Source: Sipunculus nudus (lineage: Eukaryota > Annelida > Sipuncula > Golfingiida > Sipunculidae). From it: a stretch of DNA of 64,000 nt. The notes beneath the pieces are model-generated. The model ran no database searches. It was not told the origin of the DNA and saw only the letters and a program-made list of their open reading frames with translations. Of the stretch, positions 40,201 to 43,839 are shown in pieces (the first letter of the stretch is position 1; every line of letters begins with the position of its first letter). Made by a program: the position numbers and the translations under genes. Where the stretch lies: assembly GCA_026874595.1 (NCBI GenBank), contig CM049313.1, positions 67,570,659 through 67,634,658 of the forward strand, read 5' to 3'.

Positions 40201-43200
40201 CTTAGTTTTTTTTTATTATAAGTTATGCTATCTTGAAAAGTAGGTTAAGGTCACCCATCTTCTAACTTGACTGAGATTTTGTTAATATACATCTGCACCA
40301 GAGAAATGAAGTTCCTGTGTTGAATGCTTTTGGAAAAAAGCCCCCTCACAAGGCCTAAACTGAATAATCAGATAAATATTCTTAAAAAAAATTAGATATT
40401 GTAGGTAGCATCGCCAAACTCATGCAGATTACAGACCATCAGTGCCAATAATCATAGCATGTTTTATTACAATCCACCTGGTGGTTCCTGAGAAATAACC
40501 TTCTAAGTTTTTTTCTATAATTGGCTGTGAAATGTTCAAAAATATGTCAAGGTCACCCATCTTCAAACTTGACCAAAATTTTGTTAATATACATCTGCAC
40601 CAGAGAAATAAAATTCCTACGGTGAATCCTTTAAGAGATATCGCGCTCACAAGGAGAATGTAAACTTACCCTGCACAGACTGCTTTGGTGACAACAACAG
40701 CCCTTCAGCCAGTATAAGGCTGAGGGCTAAATAAATTAGGCAAAACCCAGGGTAACAAATGGACACTTTGCAAACATGGTTGCAATGGGGCCACCATTTT
40801 TTGTGTATGTTATAAAGCTATCCAAGGGCTATATTTGTACAAAATTTTTTTTCCTGATTGGTCAAACGAGGTGAAAGAAAGGTGGGTTAATGTGTCAAAA
40901 CAGACGCACAGATGAACTAACTGGAGAGAGGAAAGGTCAGAGGTCAATGCCAATTGGTTAGGCACCAGCTCACATGTGACCCGATAATTGGTGAAAGTTT
41001 TGGAAAAATCAGTCCAGTAGTCTCTGAGGAGTTCTCCATAAACGAATGTGGCGGCAGTGGCGGAACCAGGTCAAAAACACAGTATCCGCATAACTTTGTT
41101 TTGGCAGATACAATAAAACAAAATTCAAGAGTAACTTAAATTATTAATGCTCCTTTTATAATTTACAAGTGTAGGAGTTCCAAAGAACTCACAACATAAA
41201 AAGATAAGTTTACATTTCTTAAGCCAAAATTACAATATTATGTAAACCTGCTTATTGTATTACACTGGATACTATATATATATATATATATGTATATTGG
41301 ATACATCCTTTTACTTAGAAGGGCCAATTGCGATATTTTTCCAGCTCCACGTTCTTCCTTGGTTAGATAATGATAAATCAATATTACAAAGTCACCATAA
41401 TCTGTCCCACCCGTAACACACACAGTGTTCCACCTTGCTGGTCCCAGGTTTTACTTGATGGGAACTTCCTTTCAACTTGCATGTACCTGAGGCAATGAGA
41501 CACCTGATAGGGAGAATAAGTTCAACTCAATAGTCTTACTATTAAATATGTTTAGATAAAAAGTGTTACGGGTGGGACATATTTGATAGAAATGTAGTTT
41601 TAATTAATATTAACATCAAATTTATACACTAATAAGACAATAAAATAAGTCACAAACCTTAAATATGCCATGGACTATTTAAAATCAAGGCACAATATAT
41701 TTCTTTTTAGAATTTAATACGAGGGATCTGTCAAATTTGCCAAAAGAATGTCTATTGAGGAATGTTACAGGTGGGACAAAGGCTGGTGATGCTATTTACT
41801 TTTACAACAGTTATGTTTCAATATTTCTCTTTATTGATGATTTTATGGTGAGAAAATGCTATAAAATAATCTGCACAGTCATTCTGATAATTCTGATGAA
41901 AAGTTGCAGCAGTTAATTTAAAAATAAATAACCCTGCATGGTTGCTCTTTAAAATAATTGCTTAAGATATGCTTATTAGTACAGTCCATGAAGCACTGTA
42001 AAAGTTAATATATACTGGAACTAAATCCTGGTGATAAATGTACTCATGTTTTCCCAACCTTTCAATTTTGCCAGTTTCTTTTTGGAACCCATACCATTAT
42101 TGTAACCATTATTGACCAGATCAGCCTTTAATATCACCTTTCACTATATAAATATGTCTTTATCAACAAATTTACTAAAACATCTGTCATTATATGCAGT
42201 TTCCCTTTATTATTTGCTTATATTTTAAATGATTTAAATAATATATAATGTTGAAAACATAATAAATGAAATTAATTCCAGATTTATCCAGGGAAAGAAA
42301 ATTTTTGGCATTAAATATAAATAAATAAAAATATGATGAATTGCCTTCCTGAAATCCTAATTATTAACCAAAGAAGGCCTAAAAAGTATATTAAAACATA
42401 TATAAAAGTATAGTATTACCTTTAAAATGAGTTGAAGAAGATACCATCAAAGTTAACATGAAAGTTTAATCTTATTTAATCTGCAGCAAGCAATATTCTT
42501 TGCCTTGTTACGGGTGGGACACTTTATGGGTGGGACAAAATGATGTATCTTTGATATGGTGTATAATAAATTCAGAGGACGGGCATACAAATTAGGCATG
42601 ACAAAACAGTTCAGGTTTGTGCTTTTCTGTATAAAGGTTTAAGGTTTTTCTTGTCTCTAATTTCACACTGCTATTCCACTGTTACAGGTGGGACAGTTAT
42701 GATTGATGATACCAGCCTTTTTGGATGAAACACTTGATTCTGATTTGTTAGAGTTACATGTACCCCAGATACATATGAAATATTAATTTCACTTCTATTC
42801 TGGTCAATGTAACACAAAATGCAGTTCTTGGTTAATAATCATGACAATTGCAGCACTACCTGTTACGGGTGGGACAAAAAATAATATTTTTATTTGACCA
42901 GGAAATCATAATAGGTACCAAAATCCAAGTTTTGGATTTCTGTATCCAATAAACCTCTTCATGTAAACTTTCAACCCTACTACACTTTTTAAATTCATCC
43001 AGCAGCATGTATGCAGCTGATTATTAAGGTCTGCATGGTCATAAAACTTATGGGTTTAACTGTGGACACATGTTACAGATGTGACAAATTGGCCCATAAT
43101 TTGCTGCATGTGGATAGAAACATCTTTTCTATCACACTAAAAAGTGATGGATAGTACTGTCTGCATTATCAGTGATATTCTTAATTAGTAACTGCCTGAC

Positions 43201-43310
43201 AAACAGCCTTATTTATCTTTCTTTGACCTCAGACACTGTCATGTACAGATTTAGCGCAATTGGCCCACAAGCATTTTTTTTTTTGCAAAAGAAACTCACC
43301 CCCGATCCAT
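1..43310 (-). CDS. AGTPBP1: Cytosolic carboxypeptidase 1 (CCP1/Nna1) orthologue, N-terminal part, 12 coding exons, 3' end beyond window
   Basis: This is the assembled coding span, read from high to low coordinates. Twelve exons with GT-AG borders join into one open frame of 483 codons that is still open at the window edge. In the family, CCP1 is a zinc carboxypeptidase (M14 subfamily) that trims polyglutamate from tubulin and other acidic tails in the cytosol. Orthology rests on collinear matches remembered from vertebrate AGTPBP1: KFGVKAR, LGKNG, NDWHR, GRKALMEADG, SVIMRKCFP and ERTKEDLKMYE occur in the expected order and spacing. The region is the armadillo-like N-terminal domain (about residues 4-340), followed by an acidic serine/aspartate-rich linker (about 357-432). 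The HxxE zinc site and the rest of the catalytic domain are not in the window, so activity cannot be judged here. Introns reach 14.5 and 13.3 kb and are full of repeats. No frameshift or stop breaks the model. I am sure of the family and fairly sure of every exon border except the first. Confidence 0.93.
154..1676. other. AGTPBP1 intron 11, no recognised gene
   Basis: AT-rich intron. A diverged phrase near 795-840 (ending CTCTGAGTGCTTT) recurs near 1150-1170, and a GATC-rich palindromic stretch lies at 1050-1078. Open frames on both strands look random. I see nothing else. Confidence 0.6.
1677..1775 (-). CDS. AGTPBP1: AGTPBP1 coding exon 11 (residues about 400-432)
   Basis: The exon is 99 nt, phase 0-0, with acceptor cttag and donor GAT|gtaagt. 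It encodes EDSENNLMKKPPERTKEDLK followed by MYEEFFQELFEFD. It matches the vertebrate motif RTIEDLKMYEHLFPEL, a short conserved helix in the linker. Confidence 0.95.
2470..2597 (-). CDS. AGTPBP1: AGTPBP1 coding exon 10, acidic linker (residues about 357-399)
   Basis: The exon is 128 nt, with acceptor ctacag and donor GAG|gtgatg. It encodes SALLSLIGQSSTGDDDYESS, then a run of Asp and Ser and NKGDSE. Sequence identity to vertebrates is low, but an acidic Asp/Glu-rich stretch sits at the same place there. Phases fit both sides exactly. The GAT/ATC repeats in the DNA are trinucleotide-like, so this linker may vary in length between individuals. Confidence 0.9.
2735..3250 (+). repeat. Degenerate tandem repeat (about 150-bp units, 3 copies) ending in a hairpin
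   Basis: Three diverged units start near 2747, 2892 and 3040. Each has a TGACCTCTGACCT-like opening (the reverse complement is a DR1 arrangement AGGTCAnAGGTCA), a TATGCATGGATTTT-like middle and an ATCAAAATCCAT-like end. The array stops at a 26-bp hairpin (3224-3249; arms ATATGTCCCGTC and GACAGGGATAT). This is the same layout as the 3' ends of the larger elements in this window, so it is probably a short element of that class. Confidence 0.65.
3251..4252. other. AGTPBP1 intron 9, distal part, nothing recognised
   Basis: AT-rich intronic sequence with short direct repeats around CAGCATGATA (3870-3910). No exon, RNA gene or element ends were seen. Confidence 0.5.
4253..4480 (-). CDS. AGTPBP1: AGTPBP1 coding exon 9 (residues about 281-356)
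   Basis: The exon is 228 nt, with acceptor tttcag and donor CAAG|gtaagt. It encodes SGRKALMEADGIRILYTNCQ, then a conserved block SSVIMRKCFPRNKLPLTSLR and ends near VIDNGEGQ. The SxIMRKCFPxNxLPL block is nearly identical to vertebrate CCP1 and marks the end of the armadillo-like region. A 14.5-kb intron packed with tandem-cored elements precedes it. Confidence 0.97.
4481..5849. other. AGTPBP1 intron 8, first part, with (AT)n
   Basis: No exon was seen. A stretch at about 5270-5415 (GTCAGTGGAAGC...ATATAAGACTAG) has a diverged partner at about 23450-23515, so it is an interspersed repeat. A long AT run lies at 5624-5666. The open frame covering 5251-5586 on the minus strand lies over this repeat and is hydrophobic only because the DNA is T-rich. 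Confidence 0.5.
5624..5666. repeat. (AT)n microsatellite
   Basis: Perfect TA run of about 42 bp in intron 8. Confidence 0.96.
5850..6357 (+). mobile_element. Short pearl/HINE-like element, GCTCAGCTGAC ends
   Basis: The left end carries a perfect 12-bp palindrome GACCCATGGGTC (5858-5869) and then GCTCAGCTGAC (5875-5885). The right end carries GTCAACTGAGC (6343-6353), its near-exact inverse. Between them are one monomer resembling the 12-kb array (TGGAAGGTTTGGGATGAAAA, ATGCATCCACAA) and a 3' module with GACGGACAGACGGAAGGACG just before the end. The same 3' module ends the element at 12.57 kb, and a relative ends the one at 25.03 kb. ACGG-type tracts near one end are a feature I recall for bivalve pearl elements. 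Confidence 0.7.
6366..7550. repeat. Pair of direct repeats of about 300 bp, 866 bp apart
   Basis: About 6366-6660 and 7232-7535 are close copies (GGTGGCTAACTGGCAGACAT, GATTTCTGA, CAAAAGGCAT, TATTTTTTATTATCAC, CTGAAAGAAAAGAAATGCAG in the same order). The copies differ by small indels. On the minus strand each has a strong acceptor-like tract (TTCTTTTCTTTCAG) followed by a short similar reading (QxTYPADPIEKQ), but the frame does not fit the AGTPBP1 phase. It is probably a duplicated repeat or a transposon fragment. Confidence 0.6.
7750..10450 (+). repeat. Tandem array, nine units of 281-290 bp, each made of two related halves
   Basis: The phrase TCAATTTGGGTCTTGCTTTT or its variant recurs at about 7861, 8148, 8438, 8720, 9009, 9290, 9579, 9867 and 10156 (steps of 287, 290, 282, 289, 281, 289, 288 and 289). 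Each unit has one half with TGACCTTGACCTTTGACCT and one with TGACCTTCACCTTTGACCTT, so the monomer is about 145 bp. Units at 8660-9210 and 9230-9780 are nearly identical, showing a higher-order period of about 570 bp. Minus-strand open frames beginning MDFKLDLY recur in most units, but they change frame between units and are not genes. Confidence 0.92.
11033..11098 (+). repeat. (GCG)n trinucleotide tract
   Basis: About 22 near-perfect GCG units with one CAG interruption, just inside the 3' hairpin of the 7.6-11.1 kb element. The same position is GC-rich but short in related copies (about 23378 and 15229). The apparent poly-Ala reading on the minus strand is an artefact of it. Confidence 0.95.
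11450..12569 (+). mobile_element. Pearl/HINE-like element, DR1-type monomers joined to a GTCAGCTGAGC 3' end
   Basis: At least five diverged monomers of about 150 bp (openings near 11470, 11782, 11932, 12056 and 12200), each with TGACCTTTGACC-like text, are followed by the 3' module seen at 6.1-6.35 kb. A GGACGGCCGGCCGGACGGCC tract lies at about 12471-12504 and GTCAGCTGAGC at 12554-12564. The 5' end was not found. The monomers resemble those of the 7.6-11.1 kb element although the 3' end is of a different type. Confidence 0.65.
12803..15295 (+). mobile_element. 2.5-kb HINE-like element with GTATCCGC ends and a GGTGGCGCCACC tandem core
   Basis: It starts AACTAGAATATGGGTAG with GTATCCGC at 12838, then seven 278-bp units (about 12.95-14.9 kb). 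A 3' module with AGACGCACAAATGGACGC follows, then a short GCGGCAGCGTCGGCG tract, and a hairpin-like end GTATCTGT...TTTTGGCGGAAAC (15263-15293). Related starts lie at 35796 and 47127, and a related end at 40740-41112. No protein was recognised. Confidence 0.72.
12930..14900 (+). repeat. Tandem array, seven 278-bp units with two GGCGCC palindromes each
   Basis: The spacing is exact: the GGTGGCGCCACC of the first half-unit lies at 13016, 13294, 13572 (one change), 13850, 14128 (one change), 14406 (changed) and 14684 (one change). The second half-unit palindrome lies at 13145, 13423, 13979, 14535 and 14813, and is changed to GGTGGCACCAAC elsewhere. Units alternate between two variants, giving a 556-bp higher-order period. 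A 61-codon frame opening MVAGGA is open in most units, but 278 is not a multiple of 3. Confidence 0.95.
15296..15610 (+). repeat. Short tandem of about 123-bp units carrying GGTGGC(G/A)CCACC
   Basis: Three units have the core motif at about 15303 (degenerate), 15424 (exact) and 15548 (one change). They are distinct in sequence from the 278-bp array but share the palindrome followed by a (C/A)AGTCTTGT-like phrase. The units directly abut the end of the preceding element. Confidence 0.8.
15690..15935 (+). repeat. Imperfect short repeats, CTTGACCTG(C/T)ACCTGGC type
   Basis: A phrase of the form GAACTCTTGACCTG recurs at about 15710, 15744, 15775 and 15908. A second phrase (CAGTCTGC...AAAGCTATAAATAGA) occurs at 15811 and 15872. 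These look like a decayed local repeat; no gene. Confidence 0.55.
16490..17525 (+). mobile_element. Tandem-cored repeat element with TTCAGCTTCC units and one GGTGGCGCCACC
   Basis: Units share a TTCAGCTTCC(C)(G/A)TAACTCAGCCAAAA opening (about 16675, 16855, 17128) and a CCATT(T/C)GAACAAACTT continuation. A GATGCAGGTGGCGCCACCAA block lies at 16999-17018. The 3' end runs through many CGCAC repeats to a hairpin of AAAAGAG/CTCTTTT arms at about 17504-17521. Diverged copies lie at 25.59-26.21 kb and 28.15-29.11 kb. Confidence 0.6.
17560..17725 (+). repeat. Minisatellite, about 55-bp units, CAGTCTCAGTCTGTAT
   Basis: Three units have CAGTCTCAGTCTGTAT at about 17610, 17651 and 17688, each followed by GATCTGGAC-like text. 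The surrounding 17540-18380 is rich in GTCTCAG words (again at 17910 and 18230-18360), suggesting a larger decayed array. The small open frame at 18237-18449 lies over it. Confidence 0.7.
18390..18986. other. AGTPBP1 intron 8, last part, nothing recognised
   Basis: AT-rich intronic DNA between the CTCAG-rich repeat and exon 8. No exon-like stretch or repeat end was seen. Confidence 0.5.
18987..19133 (-). CDS. AGTPBP1: AGTPBP1 coding exon 8 (residues about 232-280)
   Basis: The exon is 147 nt, with acceptor tttttcag and donor CTCA|gtgagt. It encodes SNSARAIGQGGVPILLNMFN, then DWHRVDSKNRHISLRKAILN and VLKHITNL. The DWHR and RKxIL motifs match vertebrate CCP1. The 3' splice site has an inverted-repeat transposable element starting only 18 nt upstream (see 19152-20440), so its branch point probably lies in transposon sequence. 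Confidence 0.96.
19152..20440. mobile_element. 1.29-kb terminal-inverted-repeat DNA element abutting an AGTPBP1 splice acceptor
   Basis: The left end TACTGTAGATTCAGAAATAT and the right end, read inverted, TACTGTGGATTCAGATAATA agree at nearly all positions. If the element proper begins CTGT and ends ACAG it is flanked by TA on both sides, as expected for a TA-targeting transposon. Subterminal TTTCGTGG words face inward. Ends of the type CTGTGGATTCA are, as I recall, common in bivalve genomes. No transposase frame was seen, so it is non-autonomous. It lies in intron 7, and its left end is 18 nt from the first base of exon 8. Confidence 0.8.
20877..20999 (-). repeat. Two 61-bp tandem copies, each with a CCAAT box
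   Basis: AAATCTGATTGG occurs at about 20877 and 20938, 61 bp apart, followed in both by GTAA(A/G)CAAAGAT and CTGTGCCCAT. On the minus strand the copies read CCAATCAGATTT, a full NF-Y type site. They lie in intron 7 upstream of exon 8. They could be chance, a repeat, or part of an internal promoter. The 127-codon open frame across them does not look like a protein. Confidence 0.6.
21450..21581 (-). CDS. AGTPBP1: AGTPBP1 coding exon 7 (residues about 188-231)
   Basis: The exon is 132 nt, with acceptor tttacag and donor TCAA|gtgagt. It encodes VNASYLGKNGAVSYLFKVLS and a helix ending LDTLTQMVKS. It matches vertebrate SLGKNGVVELMFKI and LDTLAALLKSK. It is the same length and phase as the preceding exon, so each exon here carries about one armadillo-like helix set. 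Confidence 0.97.
22022..22153 (-). CDS. AGTPBP1: AGTPBP1 coding exon 6 (residues about 144-187)
   Basis: The exon is 132 nt, with acceptor cttttcag and donor AATG|gtgagt. It encodes DRKFGVKARLSQALPVTLNL followed by a leucine-rich helix pair ending KLYANN. The KFGVKAR signature is one of the clearest matches to vertebrate CCP1. It is a symmetric phase 1-1 exon. Confidence 0.97.
22500..22690 (-). mobile_element. Diverged SINE-like fragment
   Basis: GAGAACCTCCAAAAGACACACT...GGCTGTGGGGCACAGCCTTTCCATAAATCC parallels, with gaps, the stretch at 28525-28600. This is one of three copies in the window (also 28360-28690 and 46075-46260). Intronic. Confidence 0.55.
23102..23446 (+). mobile_element. Core-less copy of the GTATCCCC-type element
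   Basis: It begins AAACTAGAAATAT like the other left ends. It goes almost directly into the 3' module of the 7.6-11.1 kb element (GACCTATTCAAGGTCAAGG, CCTAGTAAAGGTCATGA, AACAAGATTTATATGCGG) and ends in the hairpin GTATCCCTATC...GTCTGGGGATAC (23413-23439). The tandem core and the inner left part are absent, leaving about 345 bp. Confidence 0.7.
23614..23760 (-). CDS. AGTPBP1: AGTPBP1 coding exon 5 (residues about 95-143)
   Basis: The exon is 147 nt, with acceptor tttgtag and donor AAAAG|gtgatt. It encodes TGKRASTLVSHGATQMLFTV, then a loop with SPPEDLLLLIHQVLAKLGPK. It aligns without gaps to the vertebrate segment with GGRRASFLVAKGG and HSILAKIGPKD. It is a symmetric phase 1-1 exon, so skipping it would keep the frame. 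Confidence 0.96.
24153..25036 (+). mobile_element. Pearl/HINE-like element, GTCAGCTGAGC end, two-unit core
   Basis: The left end ATAACAAGTGACCCAGGGGT then ACTCAGCTG matches the 5.85-kb element. The right end is GTCAGCTGAGC at 25021-25031. Two repeated blocks (GATCAATGCATTAGTT(G/A)TTCAGAT at about 24530 and 24835, each followed by GGAGCTTTTGTATC) form a roughly 305-bp tandem core. One GGTGGCACCACC sits at 24460. It lies in intron 4, about 125 bp from exon 4. Confidence 0.72.
25163..25229 (-). CDS. AGTPBP1: AGTPBP1 coding exon 4 (residues about 73-94)
   Basis: The exon is 67 nt, with acceptor ttattacag and donor TCAC|gtaagt. It encodes CTEDPCVEQNVIHIINELLG followed by KS. It is the second helix of an armadillo-like repeat, matching the position of the vertebrate helix after STLENTKD. 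It leaves with one base (C), which joins AT of the next exon to make His. Confidence 0.9.
25590..26210 (+). mobile_element. Left part of a TTCAGCTTCC-type tandem element, split by an insertion
   Basis: Units like those at 16.5-17.5 kb (TTCAGCTTCCTTAAACTCA, TAATTCTTGTGAAA, GATGCAGGCAGTGCCAC) run up to GGTTAATG, where another element begins at 26211. The array resumes at 28152 with TTATGACCCCCGTACA and a GGTGGTGCCACC. Confidence 0.6.
26211..28151. mobile_element. 1.94-kb terminal-inverted-repeat element with a CpG-rich interior
   Basis: The left end TACCGTAAAAGTCGTTG and the right end (inverted) TACCGTAAAAGTTGTTTT match for 12 of 12 bases and then diverge. Subterminal words ACAAGTCGCACCC and GTCGCA recur near both ends in facing orientation. 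The ends coincide with a break in a flanking tandem element, so the insertion is real. If TA is the duplicated target, the element is CCGTAAAAG...CTTTTACGG. The interior has far more CpG than its surroundings. No transposase was recognised; the plus-strand frame 27555-27770 matches nothing I know. Confidence 0.75.
28152..29110 (+). mobile_element. Right part of the split TTCAGCTTCC-type element
   Basis: It resumes with CCCGTACAA, TGCAGGTGGTGCCACCAATA and the ACTTGTGACCAACATTTGCA phrase also found at 17035 and 25832. It is interrupted by a SINE-like insert (28360-28690) and ends with a CACACACGATG...CCAGGTTTACTAAAAA segment matching the end of the 16.5-17.5 kb copy. Confidence 0.6.
28360..28690 (-). 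mobile_element. tRNA-derived SINE-like element
   Basis: On the minus strand it opens with TTAGAGCACAGGACTAAAAG, then AAGTTCCAGTCTC, which resemble A and B boxes of a tRNA head. A body with CTTTCGGAGGTTCCTC and GTAGTCACCTGGCCTTGTTG follows. The body recurs in the opposite orientation at 46075-46260 and weakly at 22500-22690. Inserted into a tandem element within intron 3. Confidence 0.65.
29371..29438 (-). CDS. AGTPBP1: AGTPBP1 coding exon 3 (residues about 50-72)
   Basis: The exon is 68 nt, with acceptor ttatcag and donor GAG|gtaaaa. It encodes EKVHRDMILKNSSFLDQLMV and ends TLE in phase 0. It corresponds to vertebrate EKTRREM followed by the LLSTLE helix. The donor lacks the usual G at +5, so it is weak, but the frame and the alignment on both sides require it. 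Confidence 0.9.
29439..29857. other. AGTPBP1 intron 2, nothing recognised
   Basis: Short AT-rich intron without repeat ends or other signals that I can name. Confidence 0.6.
29858..29994 (-). CDS. AGTPBP1: AGTPBP1 coding exon 2 (residues about 4-49)
   Basis: The exon is 137 nt, with acceptor tcatag and donor CTG|gtgagc. It encodes SRLVTLMQSLEKLHG, then RYITSKVLQYVAAP. These parallel the vertebrate SRIVGLLAQLEK and RYVTSKILHLAQ helices that open the armadillo-like domain. It enters with one base and leaves with one base of a split codon, matching both neighbours. The linker between the two helices (a Gln/Ser/Lys-rich stretch) is not conserved. Confidence 0.93.
30270..30600 (+). repeat. Degenerate GGACTTG(G/A) simple-sequence region
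   Basis: The hexamer-like word GGACTTGGACTTG and variants (CTCGGACTTG, GGACTTGACC, GACTCGGATGG) recur over about 330 bp. A smaller related patch is at 37805-37935. No gene. Confidence 0.7.
31014..31090 (-). repeat. tRNA-like sequence (tRNA pseudogene or SINE head)
   Basis: On the minus strand TAGCGAAGTGGTTGG fits an A box and GGGTTCGATTCCCG a B box with a T-arm. The 3' side reads CGAATCGGCCA. The 5' acceptor strand does not pair with it, and the anticodon stem does not close, so this is not a working tRNA gene. It is more likely the head of a SINE or a decayed tRNA copy. Confidence 0.6.
31165..32350 (+). mobile_element. Pearl-like 5' end with a two-unit degenerate core
   Basis: The left end ACCAATGGTCATGACGCTCA matches the left ends at 5.86 and 24.16 kb. 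Two diverged units of about 430 bp follow (AAATTAAGGTCAAGGTCACG near 31495 and AAATTAAGGTTGAGGTCACT near 32288; ATGCTAATGAGCAA near 31590 and GTGCTAATGAGCAA near 32012). No right end was found. Confidence 0.5.
32351..34920. other. AGTPBP1 intron 1, middle, nothing but microsatellites recognised
   Basis: Contains C runs at about 33641 and 34381-34397 and an (AT)n run at 34256-34283. No exon with the phase needed by AGTPBP1, and no recognisable element ends. Confidence 0.5.
34256..34397. repeat. (AT)n run and C homopolymer
   Basis: TA run at 34256-34283 and 17 C bases at 34381-34397. Confidence 0.9.
34950..35110. repeat. TAATTAC-rich interspersed repeat
   Basis: GGTTGGGGCCAATTACA is followed by repeated ATTACAATTAC words and a partial inverse GAAAAGTAATTAATTACATT. 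I recall the same phrase as a dispersed repeat in several animal genomes. It carries no gene. Confidence 0.6.
35550..35625 (+). repeat. tRNA-like SINE head
   Basis: GCCAGTTAGAGCACACGTGG then GCAGGTTCAAACCTCTGA gives A-box- and B-box-like blocks at roughly tRNA spacing. The acceptor ends do not pair. Probably the head of a truncated SINE. Confidence 0.5.
35796..37370 (+). mobile_element. GTATCCGC-type element, five or so diverged half-units, 3' end truncated
   Basis: It begins AACTAGAATACGGGTAGTCG like 12803. GGTGGCGCCACC is exact at 36090 and 36891, with decayed forms at about 35962, 36345, 36484, 36613 and 36763. The 3' module with AAACAGACGCAAAAATGGAC and CAGAGGAGTTCTCCAGAAA is present to about 37310, but the GCG tract and hairpin are missing. 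Confidence 0.75.
37940..39350. other. AT-rich intronic stretch, nothing recognised
   Basis: Mostly A/T runs; no exon, RNA or element ends identified. Confidence 0.5.
39690..40735 (+). mobile_element. Tandem element, three units of about 303 bp, ending in a hairpin
   Basis: Unit marks TTCCTATGTTGAATACTTTT (40006), TTCCTGTGTTGAATGCTTTT (40308) and TTCCTACGGTGAATCCTTT (40613) are 302 and 305 bp apart. Each unit has a decayed GTAGGTGGCAATGCCAAACT block. After the last unit a strong hairpin (40699-40728; AGCCCTTCAGCC with GGCTGAGGGCT) looks like a 3' terminus. Confidence 0.7.
40740..41115 (+). mobile_element. 3' fragment of a GTATCCGC-type element with terminal hairpin
   Basis: It starts inside the last half-unit (ATGGACACTTTGCAAACATG, as at 37013). 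It continues through AGACGCACAGATGA and TCTGAGGAGTTCTCCATAAA to a short GTGGCGGCAGTGGCGG tract. It ends GTATCCGCATAA...TTTTGGCAGATAC (41085-41112), which folds on itself. Confidence 0.75.
41402..43086 (+). repeat. Spaced copies of a 16-bp motif TGTTACGGGTGGGACA
   Basis: Forward copies lie at 41564 (exact), 41763 (1 change), 42506 (exact), 42680 (1 change), 42861 (exact) and 43071 (3 changes). A shortened copy lies at about 42526, and an inverted copy (TGTCCCACCCGTAACA) at 41402. Steps of 199, 743, 174, 181 and 210 bp suggest a decayed array of about 185-bp units in which only this motif is still recognisable. It lies within intron 1, just downstream of the first coding exon. Confidence 0.8.
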
Positions 43311-43367
43311 CCTGAGTCTTAAAAGTCTTCACAGCTACCAGCAAGACATCTCCCACCTGTCAGTCAT
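43300..43367 (-). CDS. AGTPBP1: AGTPBP1 first coding exon: 5'UTR tail plus start codon
   Basis: The coding part is only 11 nt (43310-43300), giving Met-Asp-Arg and two bases of a Gly codon that is completed by the first base of the next exon, so the protein begins MDRGSRLVTLMQSLEK. This aligns with the vertebrate N-terminus just before its LLAQLEK segment, but is about ten residues shorter. The donor is GGGG|gtgagt. An acceptor tttcag sits just before 43367; an alternative acceptor ctgacag would start the exon at 43357. A TGA lies in the ATG frame seven codons upstream, which supports this ATG as the start. An acceptor in front of the 5'UTR means at least one further non-coding exon lies upstream. 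No other Met-bearing exon with the right phase was found between here and 29994. Confidence 0.72.
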
Positions 43368-43839
43368 CTGAAACAAAAAACAGAGAACTCAAATACATGC
43401 AGGGATCAACATTTACCATGACTGACTGCCCAAGGCCGGTGATCGAGGTTTTCTGACAAGTCCAACTAATCCTTGACATTAATTAAAGTGTAATTGTGTA
43501 TGCATGTGACCAGTATTGATTATGTCAAATTGAGATGAAAATTTACCCCTTTCTTATTTATAATTTATGTTTTACTCAAATTTTCAGAATCAATGTTATT
43601 TGTTTCTATCACCTCTATTGCCAGAGTATCTAATTCATTCACTAGATAGCAAATTTCAATTGATATGAACTTGGGGAATAAATCTCTCTTAATGTCTATC
43701 AACACCCCTTGGTTGAATAGACTATAAATGTCAAGGAACAAGTTAAGAAATGAACAGGTATTAATGATTTTAAACTCTAATAAAAAAATTTTGGCAGGTG
43801 AAAAGACATATTTTGGGGAGGTGAATTTTATCAACTACT

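Noticed and set aside
43565-43834. Minus-strand frame of 89 codons just upstream of the start exon
   Set aside because: No splice acceptor/donor pair with a fitting phase, no family resemblance and AT-driven composition.
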